Shown: positions 1 through 7,631 of the stretch, in pieces
Position numbering within the stretch: position 1 is the first letter of the stretch
Layout of the letters: every line of letters starts with the position of its first letter
DNA from: Nitrospirota bacterium
GTDB taxonomy: Bacteria > Nitrospirota > Thermodesulfovibrionia > Thermodesulfovibrionales > JdFR-85
Length of the DNA stretch: 44,330 bases
Assembly (NCBI GenBank): GCA_035873375.1
Contig: JAYWMQ010000052.1
Span: 1 to 44,330 of the forward strand
Reading direction: 5' to 3'
Position numbers and translations under genes: made by a program
The notes under the pieces: model-generated
What the model saw: the letters and a program-made list of their open reading frames with translations, nothing else
What the model was told of the DNA's origin: nothing
Databases searched by the model: none

Positions 1-1
1 C

Positions 2-481
2 GGCAGCCCCACCCATCCGCGGGGTATGGGACCGCTTATCCGTCTGTGTCTCTACTATGGAATAGAGCTCTGGTTCATCCCGCAATCAGAACCATGGCGT
101 AATGGTGTGGTCGAGCAGTTCAACAACCACTACCAACAGAAGTTTCTCAACCGGGTCCCCATGCGAACAGCAGATGAACTGAGAAAAGGCGCTTTGGCCT
201 TTGAGCACAAACATAACAGCCGCTATCGATACAGCAAGCTCAATGGTAAAACACCTCTGGAAGCTCTGGCTCAGTCAGGAAAGAGACCAGGGTCAGGGTG
301 TTATCACCTGATCCGCCTTATTCGGAGTGACTGCAAACTCGATATATTTGGTGAGTCTTTCCGGGTTTCACCAGACCTCCAGTATGAGTACGTGGTGGCG
401 ACTATCGATGTTAAAAAGCAAAAGCTCAAACTCTTCCATGATCAATTTCAAGTGGATGAATTTGATTATAAATTATCTTGA
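2..481 (+). CDS. DDE transposase, C-terminal part (truncated by window edge)
   Basis: This is the C-terminal portion of an rve-type DDE transposase, the enzyme that moves an insertion sequence. The reading frame is already open at base 2, so the true start lies outside the window and the ATG at 26 is internal. The segment around EPWRNGVVEQFN carries the Glu of the DDE triad, in a context typical of IS481/IS3-superfamily integrase cores. The C-terminal residues 90-151 resemble the small beta-rich tail of these proteins. The gene ends in TGA at 479-481, followed at once by a terminator hairpin and short direct repeats, consistent with the right end of an IS. The exact family is not certain. Confidence 0.8.
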   Translation, partial: GSPTHPRGMGPLIRLCLYYGIELWFIPQSEPWRNGVVEQFNNHYQQKFLNRVPMRTADELRKGALAFEHKHNSRYRYSKLNGKTPLEALAQSGKRPGSGCYHLIRLIRSDCKLDIFGESFRVSPDLQYEYVVATIDVKKQKLKLFHDQFQVDEFDYKLS

Positions 482-492
482 AAAAAACATAT

Positions 493-522
493 GGAATCAG
501 GATTAACATCCTGATTCCTTTT
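493..522 (+). terminator. Rho-independent terminator after the transposase
   Basis: A perfect 11-bp inverted repeat, GGAATCAGGAT (493-503) and ATCCTGATTCC (508-518), has a 4-base loop and is followed by four T residues. It begins 12 bases after the transposase stop. Confidence 0.75.
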
Positions 523-526
523 AAAC

Positions 527-573
527 TGTTAACGATGTCCTGGCACATTTTTGTGTAAACGATGTCCTGGCAC
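527..573 (+). repeat. Subterminal direct repeats at the IS right end
   Basis: Two 20-base copies of TGT(T/A)AACGATGTCCTGGCAC lie at 527-546 and 554-573 and differ at one base. They follow the transposase terminator and probably mark the right end of the insertion sequence. The left end is outside the window, so the terminal inverted repeat and target duplication cannot be defined. Confidence 0.6.
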
Positions 574-826
574 TTATCAGGTAGAGGCTCGCCTAATCCA
601 AATTGAAAAGTCGGCCATCCTTTGGAAGGGGGTCTGCAACATCGTCGAAGACTACCCCTCTGAAAGAAGGCTCACACTGGCCAAACTCATGTCAGATGAT
701 CTCGCACTCAAAGACAGGATTGCCAAAGCTGCAGAGGAGTGTACAACTGAGTTATTCTTTCAATTTTCGGGAAAAATGAATCCAAACCGTCCTGAGTATG
801 GACGTGTTCTGTCATGGTTAAGATGA
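551..826 (+). pseudogene. Hypothetical 91-codon ORF, probably a remnant cut by the IS
   Basis: This frame opens with TTG inside the IS-end repeat. The first dozen codons are therefore IS sequence and the rest is probably the 3' part of a gene disrupted by insertion. The body contains a plausible helical segment (LAKLMSDDLALKDRIAKAAEE) but I do not recognise a family. Its TGA (824-826) overlaps the ATG at 823 of the next lipoprotein gene in an ATGA arrangement. That argues the two were once a translationally coupled pair. It has no ribosome-binding site of its own. It may not be expressed now. Confidence 0.35.
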
Positions 827-1494
827 AACAACCGCTATTACTACTATCCATAGCCGCAATTACCTTTTTTCTCAACGCTTGTACCGGGCTGGTTCCGATA
901 CAATTCAGCACGCCTGTATTCCCAGAGGCGAATATTAGAATGAGTAAAAACGGGGTCATCAGTCTGCCCGGTCTTGACCTTAAGGTTGTGCCCCGCAATG
1001 AGGATTATCCTTTTATCCTGATTGGGTTTATAGTTCCGATCATCCCGATACCCTCTTTTCTCTTTTCCCCTGATCGTCCACAGTTTGAAATTCTGCTTGT
1101 CCTGGATCCCGAAGGAGAGGATTTCGCCCTCGACCCCGGGAGTATAGTTCTCCAAATCTCGGGAAAACCGGCCATCCCGCCTGTTGGGTTCAAGCGCGGA
1201 CCCGGTGCTTTTACTTCTGAGAATGGTGGAATTTTATTATCCCTTGGAAAGCCTCCAGGTGTATCTTGCAACGTTGATTCGCACTCGGATACTGTCCCAA
1301 TCCCCGTATCGCCTATCCCTGTACTTGAACGCACCTGCTTCCTGTTAACATTTAATATTCGCTCCCCCTTGCCAGAGAAGGAGTTTACACTCTTCATCGA
1401 TGGGGTCACAAAAGCGGGTCAACCATTTCCCATCCCACCGATCCACTTTAAGAAAGGATGGACGCTGGAATTTGATTTTGGTGTTCCTATTTGA
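823..1494 (+). CDS. Hypothetical lipoprotein
   Basis: The product is a predicted lipoprotein of about 223 residues. It has a short basic N-terminus, a hydrophobic stretch, and lipobox LNAC with Cys20. The mature part is rich in Pro, Ile and Phe with many short beta-type stretches (for example FPIPPIHF near the end). No catalytic motif or known domain is recognisable. I chose ATG 823 over ATG 814 because it overlaps the upstream TGA as ATGA and gives a compact signal peptide. There is no clear ribosome-binding site, so expression may depend on the upstream reading frame, which an IS has interrupted. The function is unknown. Confidence 0.6.
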   Translation: MKQPLLLLSIAAITFFLNACTGLVPIQFSTPVFPEANIRMSKNGVISLPGLDLKVVPRNEDYPFILIGFIVPIIPIPSFLFSPDRPQFEILLVLDPEGEDFALDPGSIVLQISGKPAIPPVGFKRGPGAFTSENGGILLSLGKPPGVSCNVDSHSDTVPIPVSPIPVLERTCFLLTFNIRSPLPEKEFTLFIDGVTKAGQPFPIPPIHFKKGWTLEFDFGVPI

Positions 1495-1733
1495 TTTGTT
1501 TGATTCCAGAGAGATGCGTGACAGGCTTACCCCAATATAAAAAAGCTTACTTGCAAGAGAAACGTTGCACAAAAACATAGGGGTTTCAAGTCTTTCCTCA
1601 AGTATTTCTTTCACAAAATCCCCTCTGCCGGCGTTTTTTGCCCATGACTGTCGAACCCGGGTTATTTGTAAATATTCGATATATGTTATAATTTTACCGG
1701 TAACCAGGAACAATATATCAATAGAAGAATAAA

Positions 1734-1817
1734 ATGGCACCACTATCAACAACAAATATGTCTTCAAAAGGACAAACTGTTATACCCGAGGAATCTGAAT
1801 CTGGGTTCAAATCTTGA
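1734..1817 (+). pseudogene. Truncated AbrB/MazE-type antitoxin remnant
   Basis: A 27-codon frame begins with ATG and reads MSSKGQTVIPEE from codon 9. This matches the first strand of SpoVT-AbrB swapped-hairpin domains, where the consensus is S(S/T)KGQ-V-IP-E-IR. The frame then departs from the family and stops. A shift into the neighbouring frame gives NLNLGSNLEY, which resembles the next part of the domain (LGL-PG-). A frameshifted or truncated antitoxin gene is the simplest reading. No partner toxin is visible nearby. Confidence 0.45.
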
Positions 1818-1898
1818 ATATTAAGTTTAGATATTGTTTTGGGTTTCTTTACAAATAAATACTTAACATTTAAAATGTGACTCTGAACAGAGTTCTCA

Positions 1899-1923
1899 CG
1901 ATTTTTTGCATTTGCAAAAATCG
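1899..1923 (+). terminator. A/T-rich hairpin, possible terminator
   Basis: CGATTTTTTGCA (1899-1910) pairs with TGCAAAAATCG (1913-1923), leaving one bulged T. GCGCCCTTTTT follows. It could terminate transcription arriving from the lipoprotein or the antitoxin remnant. The loop would be very small unless the top pairs open. Confidence 0.35.
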
Positions 1924-2094
1924 CGCCCTTTTTGAAAGCCTCTGATGAGGGCGTTGACAGCTCGAAGATATATATGATTAAATCTCAAAGTCTTGAACGA
2001 AGTGACACCAGGCAGTTAGTATGGCTTGGCCGATCTGATGTATGCATGGACAGGAGGGCATATAGCCATTCTGATACTGTAAGAACAAGGGGGT

Positions 2095-2217
2095 ATGGCA
2101 GAAAAAGACTTAGACGCTGATGATGAAGGAGTAAGCCGTGCGCTATGTGCTTTCTTATGGAGCGTTGAGGCATGCAATTCACCAATGCTTTATGAACAAA
2201 AAACAAAAAGGAGGTAA
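2095..2217 (+). CDS. Possible 40-aa small ORF upstream of lipoprotein
   Basis: An ATG preceded by AAGGGGGT opens a 40-codon acidic-then-basic frame (MAEKDLDADDEG at its start, KTKRR at its end). Its TAA lies two bases before the ATG of the next lipoprotein gene, and the ribosome-binding site of that gene forms its last codons. The arrangement would allow translational coupling. The sequence matches nothing I know and could be chance. Confidence 0.2.
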   Translation: MAEKDLDADDEGVSRALCAFLWSVEACNSPMLYEQKTKRR

Positions 2218-2219
2218 GA

Positions 2220-2600
2220 ATGAAGCAACCCTTAAATCTTATGTTTATCGTAAGTATGGTATGTCTGGTGGGATTTCTCGGTGGATGTGCCACAATACTG
2301 AGCGGCAACACACAAAAGGTTAATGTTACGACTGAGACCGGTAAAAAGTATACTGCCATGATCGATGGTCAAAAATTTACAGTGCCATCAATTATTGAAC
2401 TGACACGAGAAAATAAGAACAAGGTATTGACACTTGAAGAGTGTCCTGATCAGAAAGTTTTACTTCACAAGGAAATTAACCCTGTATTCTTTGTGAATAT
2501 ACTGTCTGGTGGTGTTTTTGGTTCAACCACTGATTATGCTTCAGGTGCTATGTGGAAATACCAGCCAGAGAATGTAACTGTAAAGTGTCCATCGCGGTAA
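2220..2600 (+). CDS. Small lipoprotein, GCATI(L/V)SG family
   Basis: This is a 126-residue lipoprotein with lipobox LGGC and Cys23. The mature protein begins CATILSGNTQKVNVTTETG. This resembles a widespread family of small bacterial lipoproteins with a PEGA-like start, a central charged strand and a late glycine-rich motif (here NILSGGVFGSTTDYASGAMWKY). Members usually have unknown function at the inner face of the outer membrane. A strong ribosome-binding site (AAGGAGG) precedes the ATG. The next gene overlaps its 3' end, so the two are likely cotranscribed. The first residues MKQPL match those of the lipoprotein at 823, hinting at shared signal peptide ancestry. Confidence 0.75.
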   Translation: MKQPLNLMFIVSMVCLVGFLGGCATILSGNTQKVNVTTETGKKYTAMIDGQKFTVPSIIELTRENKNKVLTLEECPDQKVLLHKEINPVFFVNILSGGVFGSTTDYASGAMWKYQPENVTVKCPSR

Positions 2601-4489
2601 AAAAGAAAACACTATCATTCCTAAGAGGAGGATTAATCCTCCTCTTACTTTTACTCCATTTTGACATCAGCTACAGTGAAGACAATATCGAACTCGTCTC
2701 TCCCAATCTCAATGAAGTTACAATGAATCGTATTATAGAAACTGCAATTGAAAAAAATTTATATAATTCTAATATCTGGAAGTCCCTGCTACACGTAACA
2801 AATAATAAGATAAACATAGAAGACCCAAACTTTATCCTGAGCGGTGATGATTTTAGTTTGGAGAACGAACTTGTAAAAACAATTCAATCCTTTTTTGATG
2901 TGCCCAATGACTCTGTTAAACATCCAATTTGTAGGTTCCCCGCAAGATTTTTCTGGATAAAGTCTGAGCTGGATTTGAATGATAGTATATTTCCTGATGT
3001 CCGCTGTCCTGAGTTTGAAGAATACCTGAATCGAGCTCCTGCTCAAAAGATCTCTCTGGTTTTTGTCTCGGAAAATGTTTCACAGCCATCAAGTATGATG
3101 GGGCATGTCCTTCTAAAACTATCCGGATATGATTATAACTCAAACTATGTTGAGCATGCAGTTTCATTTTATACTATTATAGATACAATAAACATTCCAC
3201 TTTTAATTATAAAAAGTACATTAACAGGTATGAATGGATTTTTCTCGTTATTACCCTATGGTGAGCAGGTCAAAAGATATTTAGAAGTGGAAGACAGAAA
3301 TGTGTGGGAATATGAGTTGGATTTGTCTGAAAAAAGTAAGACACTCATGTATTATCATATCTGGGAACTGAGAGATTTACAAATGAGATACCTTTTTACC
3401 GGCTATAATTGTGCAACAGTAATATACAATATTCTGTCTTTGAGCTCAGAGAACTTTTTAAAGAATAACAAACGGTTATGGATAACTCCAAAAGATGTAT
3501 TAAAAGAAGCATATCAAAACAATTTGATTGTAGGAACAAAGCTTATCCCATCTGATAAATGGTATATCAGAATGCTTTCTGAGGCATTAGATAGCAACAG
3601 TATTGATTATATCTATAATCTTTTAAATTTTAAAAAAAACTTCGAACGTGTCGAGCTAAGTGACGACGTCCCTAAGAGACTTTACCAGGCTGAGTTGATA
3701 AGAGCCTATGCCGGTTATCTTTACAAGCAGGAAGAGATCGATAAAAAGGAACTAAATATAATCATGAAGGTAACCGAAAAAAAAACACCATTAAACAGCA
3801 CTTATTATATCGATCTTTCACAATACAAGTCTCCACTCAAAACCTTTGATGATAGTCAACTGGGGCTTGGATATAGAACGGAAAAAAACCGCAATTATAT
3901 GAAACTTTACTTTTTACCTGCTTCAAATTCACTTTCGGATGATAATAGAGAATACTTTAATGAAAACTCTCTAAAATTAGGTGAACTTAGTTTATTGATA
4001 TCCAAGAAATCCATTAAATTAGAATCATTTCAACTATACGCTATGAAATCTCTTATTCCTTGGAACAAATTTGTAAAAGGTACGTCTGGTGAATTTAGAA
4101 TAGGGTTAGAAGAACATTACGATAAAAAATTAGAGAGTACTCTTGCAGTGAACATTTCAGGTGGTATCGGATTAACAAAAAAAATATCTACTGATATCAA
4201 TACCTATTTATTAATAAATGGAGGGGCAGGCTATGGAAAATCTCGTTTCTATCTATACTTATATCCAGAGGTTGGCGCAACCGTATATGAACTTATGAAT
4301 ATGAAAACAACCCTTTCATACAAATATGTTTATAATCAGCTTGGGTCAAACAATTTTTATCACAACTTTGACATTACGCAATCTTTTTTCTGGCATAGGA
4401 AGTTCAAGCTATCTACAACCTTTAAGCGACGTTTTAATGATCGATACTCGAATAATACATGTGAGTTAATGTTTCATGTTTACTTTTAG
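2585..4489 (+). CDS. DUF4105 (Lnb-type) envelope protein with barrel-like C-terminus
   Basis: The product is an exported protein of about 634 residues. A typical signal peptide (KKK, then a Leu-rich core, then SYS/ED) is produced if translation starts at GTG 2585. GTG 2552 would add 11 residues in front, and neither has a strong ribosome-binding site. Residues about 150-290 carry hallmarks of the DUF4105/Lnb N-terminal periplasmic domain: SSMMGH around 170-174 and YNCA with Cys276, a probable His/Cys pair. The last 200 residues alternate short strands, contain a Gly-rich turn (INGGAGYGKS) and end in Phe, as outer-membrane beta-barrels do. The gene is visibly more A/T-rich than its neighbours, suggesting recent transfer. 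The substrate is unknown. Confidence 0.75.
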   Translation: MSIAVKKKTLSFLRGGLILLLLLLHFDISYSEDNIELVSPNLNEVTMNRIIETAIEKNLYNSNIWKSLLHVTNNKINIEDPNFILSGDDFSLENELVKTIQSFFDVPNDSVKHPICRFPARFFWIKSELDLNDSIFPDVRCPEFEEYLNRAPAQKISLVFVSENVSQPSSMMGHVLLKLSGYDYNSNYVEHAVSFYTIIDTINIPLLIIKSTLTGMNGFFSLLPYGEQVKRYLEVEDRNVWEYELDLSEKSKTLMYYHIWELRDLQMRYLFTGYNCATVIYNILSLSSENFLKNNKRLWITPKDVLKEAYQNNLIVGTKLIPSDKWYIRMLSEALDSNSIDYIYNLLNFKKNFERVELSDDVPKRLYQAELIRAYAGYLYKQEEIDKKELNIIMKVTEKKTPLNSTYYIDLSQYKSPLKTFDDSQLGLGYRTEKNRNYMKLYFLPASNSLSDDNREYFNENSLKLGELSLLISKKSIKLESFQLYAMKSLIPWNKFVKGTSGEFRIGLEEHYDKKLESTLAVNISGGIGLTKKISTDINTYLLINGGAGYGKSRFYLYLYPEVGATVYELMNMKTTLSYKYVYNQLGSNNFYHNFDITQSFFWHRKFKLSTTFKRRFNDRYSNNTCELMFHVYF

Positions 4490-4881
4490 CGTTGAATGTG
4501 TCGGGAAGAAAGGACAGCGTCAGAAATGGCCGGCACCGCCAAGGAATACCACAAGAACTGAGTTAGTGGGAGGACGAAGGGGACATCCTATATACCTTTA
4601 TCAATACTCCATTTTAGCTGAACAAGCGCATTGCTGTCTTCCATTAGGTTAACCTGTCCCCCTGTCTCTTTGCGTCCTGGTAAAAACACAATCACAAGAC
4701 AAACACATCACAAGGCTTGTCAAATGCCATTAAATGTGATATATTGACTACAAATGTATCTTTAGTTGTTTGTGCCAGTCAAAAACCTGCTGTAGCTGAC
4801 AGTGATTTTCAGCAAAGCATGTTCAGGCACTCGTCAGTTACTTTCTTGTTAAATTTTTATCACTATTAATTGGAGGTAACT
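4490..4881 (+). other. Intergenic region with the cynS promoter and leader
   Basis: This gap carries AGGGGACA (4578-4585) facing TGTCCCCCT (4655-4663), inverted motifs that may be remnants of a small mobile repeat. A promoter for cynS lies downstream of them. Beyond that is a leader of about 130 bases containing small inverted repeats such as GCTGA/TCAGC. No coding frame is convincing. Confidence 0.4.
4717..4745 (+). promoter_or_regulatory. Predicted sigma-70 promoter for cynS
   Basis: TTGTCA (4717-4722) and TATATT (4740-4745) are separated by 17 bases. This is the best -35/-10 pair in the gap and faces cynS. Transcription would begin near 4752. Confidence 0.5.
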
Positions 4882-5322
4882 ATGGAGACACATGAAGTTA
4901 CACAAAGGCTCCTGGAAGCAAAAAAGAGAAAGGAAAAATCTTTTGCTGATTTGGGGAAACTTATCAACAGAGATGAAGTATGGGTAGCATCCCTTTTCTA
5001 TCGTCAAGCGAGTGCCTCTGCAGAAGAGGCTTCAATATTAGCTTCAGAACTGAAGATAGAAAAAGAGCTCGCTGATAAGTTAACCGAATGTCCTGTCAAA
5101 GGACTCGGTCCCGCAGTTCCCACCGACCCTTTAATCTATAGATTCTATGAAATCATGCAAGTCTATGGAATGCCTATGAAGGCCGTAATACACGAAAAAT
5201 TCGGTGACGGCATTATGAGTGCAATCGACTTCACACTCACAATTGATAAAGAAAATGATCCCAAGGGTGACCGGGTAAAAATCACCATGAACGGGAAATT
5301 CCTGCCTTATAAAAAATGGTAG
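4882..5322 (+). CDS. cynS: Cyanate hydratase (cyanase)
   Basis: Cyanase catalyses bicarbonate-dependent breakdown of cyanate to carbamate, which yields ammonia and carbon dioxide. The protein is 146 residues, close to the 156 of E. coli CynS, with an N-terminal helical domain and the diagnostic C-terminal catalytic domain ([31 protein letters not shown]). Arg87, Glu90 and Ser113 match catalytic Arg96, Glu99 and Ser122 by identity and spacing. ATG 4882 has GGAGG directly upstream, whereas the in-frame TTG at 4870 lies on top of that site. No cynT carbonic anhydrase, transporter or cynR regulator is adjacent, so the gene stands alone among lipoprotein genes. It could serve cyanate detoxification or nitrogen acquisition. 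Confidence 0.96.
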   Translation: METHEVTQRLLEAKKRKEKSFADLGKLINRDEVWVASLFYRQASASAEEASILASELKIEKELADKLTECPVKGLGPAVPTDPLIYRFYEIMQVYGMPMKAVIHEKFGDGIMSAIDFTLTIDKENDPKGDRVKITMNGKFLPYKKW

Positions 5323-5756
5323 GCTTACTGTCTGCCTATAAAATATTTAAATATAACAATGCAACTGTTCGTTGCATTGTTATATTTAACCCAAGCCAAA
5401 AACCCTGCCCTAATTATTACTTCAAGATCAGATGGTAACAACTGATTCCCTTCAATGTGAAAAATACCTTTACTTCCCTTTTCGATAATGCAAAACTACA
5501 ACTCATCCTGTCCATACAAAAGTTAAGTACAAAAACACGTAATCTTAGAAAAACTCAGTCATGAGAATGTTCGGCCACTTCTGGAGTGATAAGGAGGTGA
5601 TGACTATAAGATGACTTAGAAACAGGGAAGGTCTTTTACGGGTGGTGGTTGACCTTAAGAAAAGATCACCAGAATCAAGAAAACATAAATGTATAACTCA
5701 TAAAATAGGGTGGGCCTTCCCCCCCACTCTCAAAAGGAAAAAAGGAGGCAAGAAAA
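5323..5756 (+). other. Intergenic region between cynS and the DUF6345-like gene
   Basis: This gap holds a perfect 19-bp hairpin just after cynS (5347-5389). Near its end, GTGGG and CCCAC around 5710-5727 form a short G/C hairpin shortly before the ribosome-binding site of the next gene. That hairpin might act as an mRNA leader structure. Short frames here (for example one beginning ATG 5561) have no support. Confidence 0.4.
5347..5389. terminator. Perfect 19-bp hairpin downstream of cynS
   Basis: Bases 5347-5365 are exactly complementary to 5371-5389 around the loop TGTTC. The stem is A/T-rich with a GCAAC/GTTGC top. The position 24 bases after the cynS stop suggests a terminator or 3' mRNA-stabilising element. 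No T-run follows on plus (CCCAAGCC comes next), so it is not a textbook intrinsic terminator. Confidence 0.55.
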
Positions 5757-6605
5757 ATGTGGAAAAACAAAATATATATCTTCTTATTACTTTTTGCGGC
5801 ATTTTCTCTTTTATTTATGACAGGATGCGTCAAGAAAGCAAGGCTTTATGGTGTCACCACATGGGATGGAGGATGTCCCGGCAGCGCGAGGCCAGCGTGG
5901 GATGACATGGGATTGGCCTGGTATAACGAAGTCACAGACAGTACAGCCCATGGGAAAGATGCTTTCACTAAAGATGGTCAATTCATAAACGGCAATATCG
6001 TAGATAGCATGTTTACTGATGTTGCAGTTGTTGCATGGGGAAATGACCATAACAATATCGATAAGGCTGATGCTGCAATGATCTTTATGCACGGAAGTGA
6101 AAACAACGACCGGTGGCAGGGAAGTGTCAGGGTGGATGAAGCAGGCTCAGGAAACTGTAGTACCTGGCAGGGTGATATGCGATTTGGCAACACTGATCTC
6201 GAATTCCTTCATCTATCTTCATGCAATAGCCTTGACGACAATCAATGGGCTGACAGATGGTGGCAATCCTTCAACGGTCTTCATCAGGTAAATGGTTTTC
6301 ATGGTTTTATGTGGATAGGCCAGGGTCTTGTAAGCGATTACGAGGACTTTGCAGATGATGCCTTCTCTACAACCATTGTGAATGCATGGCTTGATAATAT
6401 GTATCATCCGGATATAAGTGGCACAGACGATCAGTGTCCCGTTGCTTACGCAGTAGGTGCTGACAGCAATGACACATGGAACCGAATGGGGACAGAAAGA
6501 TACAACAACATCCTTGGCGACCCAACAACTGTTGGATACTGGGGAGCTATCTATATTGAGAACTGTGACCCTGCAAATGAGGATGTTATAGGAAATGACA
6601 TCTAA
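5757..6605 (+). CDS. DUF6345-like lipoprotein
   Basis: The product is a 282-residue lipoprotein with lipobox MTGC and Cys24. The mature domain has features I associate with DUF6345 proteins: an early WDGGC segment, a hydrophobic strand ending in His-Gly (AAMIFMHGSE, His112), a second strand ending in Cys (LEFLHLSSCNSL, Cys156), and GLHQVNGFHG at 174-183. A hydrophobic-block-HG followed by a hydrophobic-block-C is also the layout of clan CD (caspase/gingipain-fold) peptidases, so protease activity is possible but unproven. A strong GGAGG lies before the ATG. The next secreted protein follows after 17 bases and is probably cotranscribed. The family assignment is from memory of motifs. Confidence 0.6.
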   Translation: MWKNKIYIFLLLFAAFSLLFMTGCVKKARLYGVTTWDGGCPGSARPAWDDMGLAWYNEVTDSTAHGKDAFTKDGQFINGNIVDSMFTDVAVVAWGNDHNNIDKADAAMIFMHGSENNDRWQGSVRVDEAGSGNCSTWQGDMRFGNTDLEFLHLSSCNSLDDNQWADRWWQSFNGLHQVNGFHGFMWIGQGLVSDYEDFADDAFSTTIVNAWLDNMYHPDISGTDDQCPVAYAVGADSNDTWNRMGTERYNNILGDPTTVGYWGAIYIENCDPANEDVIGNDI

Positions 6606-6622
6606 AATAAAGGAGGAGAAAA

Positions 6623-7498
6623 ATGTTAAAAAATAAAAAGGTTTTCTCAATAATAATTGTTGTGGCTATTTGTATCTTTTCATTACAGCTGGTGGTTGCC
6701 TGGGGGCAGGAAGAAAAACGCAAAATGTCTGCGGACTACTACAGTCTTGCGAAAGAAAACCTTCCAGTGTGGGATGAACAAGTTTTGAAAGCACCGGCTA
6801 CTAAAGTCTGGACTGATAAAACATCCGTAGAGGCAGTGGCCAATGCAGTAAATGATAAAGTTCTTGAAAAAATTGATAAAGAAAAAAAGACTGATACCTA
6901 TCAGGATAAGGAGAGAAAAGTCAAGATTGACAGATATCGCGGTTATATCCGTTACCTTAATCAAAACAGACAGTTCCGATATGGTACCTCTCCCACAACA
7001 CCTGTTGATAAGCAAGAAGCTGAAGAGAAAATATTCAAAACAGTGAAAATCATTGGGCTACCTGTTGACGAATTACAGAAAGCAAGAGTCGATACGGTCG
7101 TGTCAGAAGGAGGCTCAATAAAGGCTAAAAAGATAGACGGGAAAATATATATGGAAAGGCTTGTAACTATCAAGCGCCGTATAAACAATCTTCCTGTTTA
7201 CGGGTCTATGTTAAGGGGTTCTATTTCTAACAAAGGCGAAGTGGCCCGGCTTCTTATTAAGTGGCCGGACTTTATCCCTGCCAAGACAAAACGCTTACGT
7301 GTTAGAGATTCAGTAATCGAGGAGATAGCAAAACGCATTGATGAACAGGCTAAAGGACAACCTGTTGCTGTCAATATGAAGCTTGGGCATATTCCGTCCC
7401 ATATCAAAGAGAGAATAGAGTATACACCAGGAATTATTGTCACGGTATTACCATCACAATCAACCGGCTTTATATTCACCGTGCCGATCGTAGAGTAG
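6623..7498 (+). CDS. Secreted protein of unknown function, partner of DUF6345-like gene
   Basis: This 291-residue exported protein has a signal peptide with probable cleavage after Ala26 (VVA/W). The mature part is Lys-rich. Residues about 175-215 read RRINNLPVYGSMLRGSISN followed by KGEVARL. This resembles the NLPVYGS-/-V-(N/D)-GEV pattern of FTP/PepSY-type propeptide modules that chaperone or inhibit secreted proteases. The match is weak. AGGAGGAG precedes the ATG, and the gene sits 17 bases after the DUF6345-like lipoprotein, so they probably form a two-gene unit. If the upstream protein is a peptidase, this one could be its separate propeptide or inhibitor; that is inference only. Confidence 0.6.
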   Translation: MLKNKKVFSIIIVVAICIFSLQLVVAWGQEEKRKMSADYYSLAKENLPVWDEQVLKAPATKVWTDKTSVEAVANAVNDKVLEKIDKEKKTDTYQDKERKVKIDRYRGYIRYLNQNRQFRYGTSPTTPVDKQEAEEKIFKTVKIIGLPVDELQKARVDTVVSEGGSIKAKKIDGKIYMERLVTIKRRINNLPVYGSMLRGSISNKGEVARLLIKWPDFIPAKTKRLRVRDSVIEEIAKRIDEQAKGQPVAVNMKLGHIPSHIKERIEYTPGIIVTVLPSQSTGFIFTVPIVE

Positions 7499-7562
7499 CA
7501 AGGATTAGACTATGATTTTAACCTTAATTATTCTGAGAACTGCAAATCATGTTTTTACCGGT

Positions 7563-7592
7563 GACCACCCTGCATGTCATGCATGGGTGGTC
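7563..7592. terminator. Hairpin after the two-gene secreted unit
   Basis: GACCACCC (7563-7570) pairs with GGGTGGTC (7585-7592). Inside it TGCATG pairs with CATGCA, with one bulged T. It lies 65 bases after the stop and before the next ribosome-binding site. Only two T residues follow. Confidence 0.45.
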
Positions 7593-7631
7593 TTCACGGC
7601 AGGCAGTTAGCAGGAAAGGGGGAAGACAGTA

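Larger units (their letters stand above)
1495..2219. other. Gene-poor gap with remnants
   Basis: This 725-base stretch between two lipoprotein genes has no convincing full-length gene. It contains a truncated AbrB-type antitoxin start (1734-1817), an A/T-rich hairpin (1899-1923) and a weak 40-codon frame at 2095-2217. That frame follows AAGGGGGT and ends directly before the next lipoprotein start. The 62- and 61-codon frames at 1932 and 2138 look random in composition. The region reads like decayed accessory DNA. Confidence 0.5.

Noticed and set aside
1931-2094. Riboswitch or structured leader upstream of the lipoprotein genes
   Set aside because: No known riboswitch core could be recognised; only weak local pairing is present.
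1932-2323. Short plus-strand frames of 61-62 codons
   Set aside because: Random-looking composition, no family signature and no ribosome-binding site of their own; the second overlaps the lipoprotein gene in another frame.
4578-4663. AGGGGACA/TGTCCCCCT inverted motifs as a complete mobile element
   Set aside because: Only short end-like motifs with no further complementarity or target duplication; left as a possible remnant.
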